A stretch of 9,644 bases of DNA, taken from assembly GCA_001805205.1 (NCBI GenBank), contig MHER01000197.1:1-9644 (forward strand), written 5' to 3'. Of the stretch, positions 6,470 to 9,644 are shown piece by piece; the stretch's first letter is position 1, and the number at the start of each line of letters is the position of its first letter. A program made the translations under genes and the position numbers. Below the pieces are notes generated by a model. It worked only from the letters and a program-made list of their open reading frames with translations. It made no database searches and was not told the DNA's origin. The stretch comes from Nitrospirae bacterium RIFCSPLOW2_12_42_9 (lineage in GTDB: Bacteria; Nitrospirota; 9FT-COMBO-42-15; HDB-SIOI813).

Positions 6470-8881
6470 ATGAACATCAGTGATTTAACAGACGATGAGG
6501 TTGCAGCAATACCATCTTTTATAATTGAAGAGATAGATACATTTGGAAAAGAGATCAGCCGCCTGAGAAAGGGCGAGATTCCCGAAGAAAAATTTAAGAG
6601 ATTCAGATTACAGAATGGAATCTATGGGCAGCGTCAGAAAGAAGATTTCATGGTGCGTGTCAAGATACCTCAGGGTACTCTGGATCATAAACAGATGAGA
6701 TTGTTAGCTGATATAGGTGAAAGGTTTTCAAATGGCATTGCACATGCCTCTTCAAGGCAGGATATACAATTTCATTATGTCAAATTGGAAAATGTCCCGG
6801 CAATAATGAAACTTCTCGCAGGGAAAGGGCTTACAACAAGAGAGGCTTGTGGCAATACAGTTAGAAATGTTACTGCCTGTTATCTGGCAGGCATATGCCC
6901 TGAAGAATCATTTGATGTATCACCCTATGCACGTCTAACAACCTCATATTTATTACGGAACCAGGTCTGCCAGGGTCTTCCAAGAAAGTTTAAGATAGCC
7001 TTTTCAGGATGTGCCAAAGACTGTGCATTAGCACCAATTAATGATATTGGGGCTATTGCAGTCACTAAAGGAGTAAACGGGAGAAAACTGAATGGGTTTA
7101 AGATATACATTGCAGGGGGTCTTGGTCCTCACCCGAGAGTGGCGAGGCTTTTAGTTGACTTTATTCCGGCAGAGGAACTTATTCCTTTATCCGAGGCCAT
7201 ACTGAGGGTCTTTGACCAGTACGGTGAGAGGAGAAACAGAAGCAGGGCCAGGATGAAATTCCTCCTTGAAAAGATAGGTTTTGATGAACTTAAAAAGAGG
7301 ATTATGGATGAGTTCAGGGTGGTCATGGATTCGCGGAAATGGGATCTATCCCTCCCATCCGGAGATACACCGCCAAACTATCTTGGTTCTTTACCTGATC
7401 CAACTATGGTTACAGGCAACGGAGATCCATATTTTTATACATGGTATAAGACAAATGTTATATCACAGAAACAGAGTGGTTATAGTGCAGTTCATATACG
7501 ATTAGTCCTGGGTGATATCACAACGGGCCAGTTGAGAAGTCTTGCAAATATTACAGCAAAATATGCCCATGGATCGATGAAGGTTACACAACAACAGAAT
7601 TTTCTAATGAGATGGGTACTGAATAAAGATGTTTACCCATTATATAAAGAGTTAAAGGAGTTAGGACTGGCATCAGCAGGTGCCGGCAGGATGACAGATA
7701 TCCAGAGCTGCCCTGGTGCTGAGACATGCAACCTGGGCCTCACATCATCAAGACAGTTGGCCGCAGCAATCGGCAAGAAATTTGCAAATAACCAAGATGA
7801 CCAAGATGCTGAACTGGAAGAGATAAAGATAAAAGTGAGCGGATGCCCTAACTCATGTGGTCATCACCATATTGCTGATATAGGCTTTCATGGTGTAGCA
7901 AAAAAGATGGACGGACGGCTTGTACCCCACTATCAGTTACATCTTGGAGGTGGTGTTGGTGATGGCAGGGCTGAAATAGCTGACTCTAACATTAAACTTC
8001 CGGCAAAGAATATACCGGAGGCAGTTTCAGGACTTGTCTCTCTGTATAAAACAGAACGGTCACAGGGAGAGCTTTTCTATCAGTATGTTAACCGGGTCGG
8101 GGTTGATCATATCAAAGATATGCTGGAAAAATATCTTACTGTACCTTCTTATACTGAGTCGCCTGACAGTTATCGTGATTGGGGCTCTGAAACAGAATTT
8201 ATTGTTAAACTTGGGGCTGGAGAATGTGCAGGCGGAGTTGTAGATTTAATAGAAGAGTGTCTTATGTCAGGGGCACGTGAGGCCTCAAGGGCTTCGTTCC
8301 TTTTTGAGGCCGGCCAGTTTGACGAATCTATCCGGTGGATTGAGCGTGCGATTATCTCAATATCAAAAGGGATGCTGGTTCCATTTGGAATAGAAACAGA
8401 GGTTGAAGGAGAAATCTTACGGGAGTTCCAGGACAAGATAATTGATAAAAGTATAGTTTCCTGGAGGGTTGAACCTCTTTATACTGAATATGGAAAACCT
8501 TCTATGAGAAATAAAATAGGGGAAATGACAGAGCTCGCAAAGATTCTTGCAGAGGAATCTCAGGATGCCTACAGCAAACTTGATGCAAACTTTAGATTCA
8601 AAACGAATAAAAAGGTCGACCAAAAAGAGGAGGATAACAAGCCAATGGAGAGAAAGATTGATGCCTGCCTGGACTTGAAAGGTGTCTCATGTCCTTATAA
8701 CTTCGTCCGGACAAAGCTAAAACTGGAAGAGATGGACTCAGGACAATTGTTACAAATAATTATTGATGATGGGGAGCCCTATCAGAATGTACCAAAGAGT
8801 GTATTAAATGAAGGACATAAGATACTGGAAGAGGAGAAAGTAGAGGATAAACATTACAGGATTGTTATAGAAAAGGCTTGA
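6470..8881 (+). CDS. Siroheme sulfite reductase fused to an uncharacterised helical region and a TusA-like domain
   Basis: The protein has 803 residues; TGAGGT at 6455-6460 is the ribosome site. Residues about 40-555 are a nitrite/sulfite reductase of the single-chain ferredoxin-dependent type, built from two similar halves. The siroheme-[4Fe-4S] ligands of the second half are C414-X5-C420 and C459-X3-C463 (SGCPNSCG). The first half has R96, R132 and the K173/K175 pair, in places matching the substrate-binding Arg/Lys residues of such enzymes. It also has its own C137-X5-C143 and C181-X3-C185. Residues about 560-715 are mainly helical and I do not recognise the family; a HEPN- or TPR-like fold is a guess. 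Residues 730-803 resemble TusA/SirA, with the conserved Cys-Pro at 741-742 (VSCPYN). Expected reaction: six-electron reduction of sulfite to sulfide. The apr and sat neighbours favour sulfite over nitrite as substrate. The gene ends 30 bp before sat. Confidence 0.9.
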   Translation: MNISDLTDDEVAAIPSFIIEEIDTFGKEISRLRKGEIPEEKFKRFRLQNGIYGQRQKEDFMVRVKIPQGTLDHKQMRLLADIGERFSNGIAHASSRQDIQFHYVKLENVPAIMKLLAGKGLTTREACGNTVRNVTACYLAGICPEESFDVSPYARLTTSYLLRNQVCQGLPRKFKIAFSGCAKDCALAPINDIGAIAVTKGVNGRKLNGFKIYIAGGLGPHPRVARLLVDFIPAEELIPLSEAILRVFDQYGERRNRSRARMKFLLEKIGFDELKKRIMDEFRVVMDSRKWDLSLPSGDTPPNYLGSLPDPTMVTGNGDPYFYTWYKTNVISQKQSGYSAVHIRLVLGDITTGQLRSLANITAKYAHGSMKVTQQQNFLMRWVLNKDVYPLYKELKELGLASAGAGRMTDIQSCPGAETCNLGLTSSRQLAAAIGKKFANNQDDQDAELEEIKIKVSGCPNSCGHHHIADIGFHGVAKKMDGRLVPHYQLHLGGGVGDGRAEIADSNIKLPAKNIPEAVSGLVSLYKTERSQGELFYQYVNRVGVDHIKDMLEKYLTVPSYTESPDSYRDWGSETEFIVKLGAGECAGGVVDLIEECLMSGAREASRASFLFEAGQFDESIRWIERAIISISKGMLVPFGIETEVEGEILREFQDKIIDKSIVSWRVEPLYTEYGKPSMRNKIGEMTELAKILAEESQDAYSKLDANFRFKTNKKVDQKEEDNKPMERKIDACLDLKGVSCPYNFVRTKLKLEEMDSGQLLQIIIDDGEPYQNVPKSVLNEGHKILEEEKVEDKHYRIVIEKA

Positions 8882-8896
8882 TCATTAAATCTAAAA

Positions 8897-8902
8897 AGGA
8901 GG
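8897..8902 (+). promoter_or_regulatory. Ribosome binding site of sat
   Basis: AGGAGG is followed by 9 bases and then ATG at 8912. This supports that start for ATP sulfurylase. Confidence 0.75.
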
Positions 8903-8911
8903 AGAACAAAG

Positions 8912-9644
8912 ATGCTACATTCAACACCACACGGCGGTAAGTTAATCAACAGGATTTTAAGGGGTAAAGACAGGGAGATGGCAGAGCTCAAGGCAAAGGA
9001 GATTAAAAAGATACAACTATCAAATAGGGAATTGTCAGACCTTGAGATGATTGCAACAGGTGCAATGAGCCCGCTGGAAGGTTTCATGTGCAAAGATGAT
9101 TATCACTCGGTTGTTGACACAATGCGTCTTACAAACGGGATCCCATGGTCCATTCCAATAACCCTGTCAGTAAAAGAGGAATCGGCAAATGAATTATCAT
9201 TGAAGGATGAAGTGGCATTGGTTGATGAGGAGGGGAACCCGCTCGCATTGATGGAAGTTTCGGATATCTACCCTCACGATAAAGAAAAAGAGGCTATATC
9301 GGTATACAAGACAGACAGCCCTGAACACCCTGGTGTCAAGTATATTTATGAAGCCGGGAAATTCCTTATAGGAGGGAAGATAAGCCTCTTCCACAGGCCA
9401 AAACATAAAGACTTTATCCAGTACCGCCTTGACCCTGTTGATACAAGGAAGATCTTTCAGGAAAAGGGATGGAAACGTGTTGTGGGGTTCCAGACGAGAA
9501 ACCCCATTCATCGTGCCCATGAATACATACAGAAATCAGCACTTGAGACAGTGGACGGCCTCATGGTTCATCCTCTGGTTGGCGCCACCAAGGGCGACGA
9601 TATTCCTGCTGAAGTCAGAATGCGCTGCTATGAAACACTGTTTG
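8912..9644 (+). CDS. sat: Sulfate adenylyltransferase (ATP sulfurylase), N-terminal part; runs off the right edge
   Basis: 244 complete codons are visible, with no stop before the window ends. Sat joins sulfate and ATP to form APS and pyrophosphate, supplying the substrate of AprBA. Visible motifs include the N-terminal MLHSTPHGGKL start, ATGAMSPLEGFM (48-59), the catalytic QTRNP (194-198) followed by HRAH (200-203), and LVGATKGDDIP (222-232) of the nucleotide-binding region. These mark the single-domain homo-oligomeric Sat type, not the CysDN type. About 380-400 residues would be usual, so roughly 60 percent is present. No APS-kinase fusion can be judged because the C-terminus is missing. 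It is the fifth gene of the operon, after the rrf2 regulator, aprA, aprB and the sulfite reductase gene. Confidence 0.95.
   Translation, partial: MLHSTPHGGKLINRILRGKDREMAELKAKEIKKIQLSNRELSDLEMIATGAMSPLEGFMCKDDYHSVVDTMRLTNGIPWSIPITLSVKEESANELSLKDEVALVDEEGNPLALMEVSDIYPHDKEKEAISVYKTDSPEHPGVKYIYEAGKFLIGGKISLFHRPKHKDFIQYRLDPVDTRKIFQEKGWKRVVGFQTRNPIHRAHEYIQKSALETVDGLMVHPLVGATKGDDIPAEVRMRCYETLF

Noticed and set aside
6470..8881. Annotation as a nitrite reductase
   Set aside because: The fold serves both substrates, but the neighbours aprA, aprB and sat and the TusA-like tail point to sulfite.
4216..9644. Dissimilatory sulfate reduction locus
   Set aside because: No dsrAB, dsrC or qmo genes are visible, the sulfite reductase is single-chain, and the apr order is reversed. 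It cannot be fully excluded from one window.

Overview
The window carries a sulfur-assimilation operon on the + strand (3718 to the right edge). Two unrelated genes on the - strand fill the left third. Base composition is moderately AT-rich. The main genes have strong AGGAGG-type ribosome sites, and the operon's enzymes are built for low-potential chemistry. An anaerobic or microaerophilic bacterium is likely. A Nitrospirota-like or deltaproteobacterial-type host would fit the gene set and the palindromic repeat at 5951-6003, but this is an impression, not a demonstrated assignment.

Layout. Positions 1-1251 (-): an AAA+ ATPase of the DUF4143 type, nearly complete, with its C-terminal end beyond the left edge. 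It has its own promoter lying in a 33-bp dyad (1254-1286) and is probably read from a leaderless message. Positions 1325-3580 (-): a membrane-anchored c-di-GMP enzyme with GAF, GGDEF and HD-GYP domains, all with intact signature motifs. Positions 3581-3717: a divergent intergenic region with a strong promoter and an inverted-repeat operator for the operon. Then, all on +: an Rrf2-family regulator (3718-4161), AprA (4216-5934), AprB (6058-6441), a siroheme sulfite reductase fused to a C-terminal TusA-like domain (6470-8881) and the start of ATP sulfurylase Sat (8912 to the edge).

How it works together. Sat would activate sulfate to APS, AprBA would reduce APS to sulfite plus AMP, and the siroheme enzyme would reduce sulfite to sulfide. 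The TusA-like tail could receive or hand on sulfur. The Rrf2 protein, with a cysteine set suited to an Fe-S cluster, probably controls the operon from the operator at its own promoter. The APS reductase is of the kind best known from dissimilatory sulfate reducers. However, the gene order is aprA-aprB, AprB is short, the sulfite reductase is a single-chain assimilatory-type enzyme, and no qmo or dsrAB genes are visible. An assimilatory role is therefore the best reading.

Most unusual points: the sulfite reductase has a full Cys-X5-Cys ... Cys-X3-Cys set in both halves; it is fused to an unrecognised helical region and a TusA-like domain; and a perfect 23-bp-arm palindrome sits inside the operon between aprA and aprB. 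No RNA genes, CRISPR arrays or transposase genes were seen. No stretch longer than 300 bases lacks a gene.
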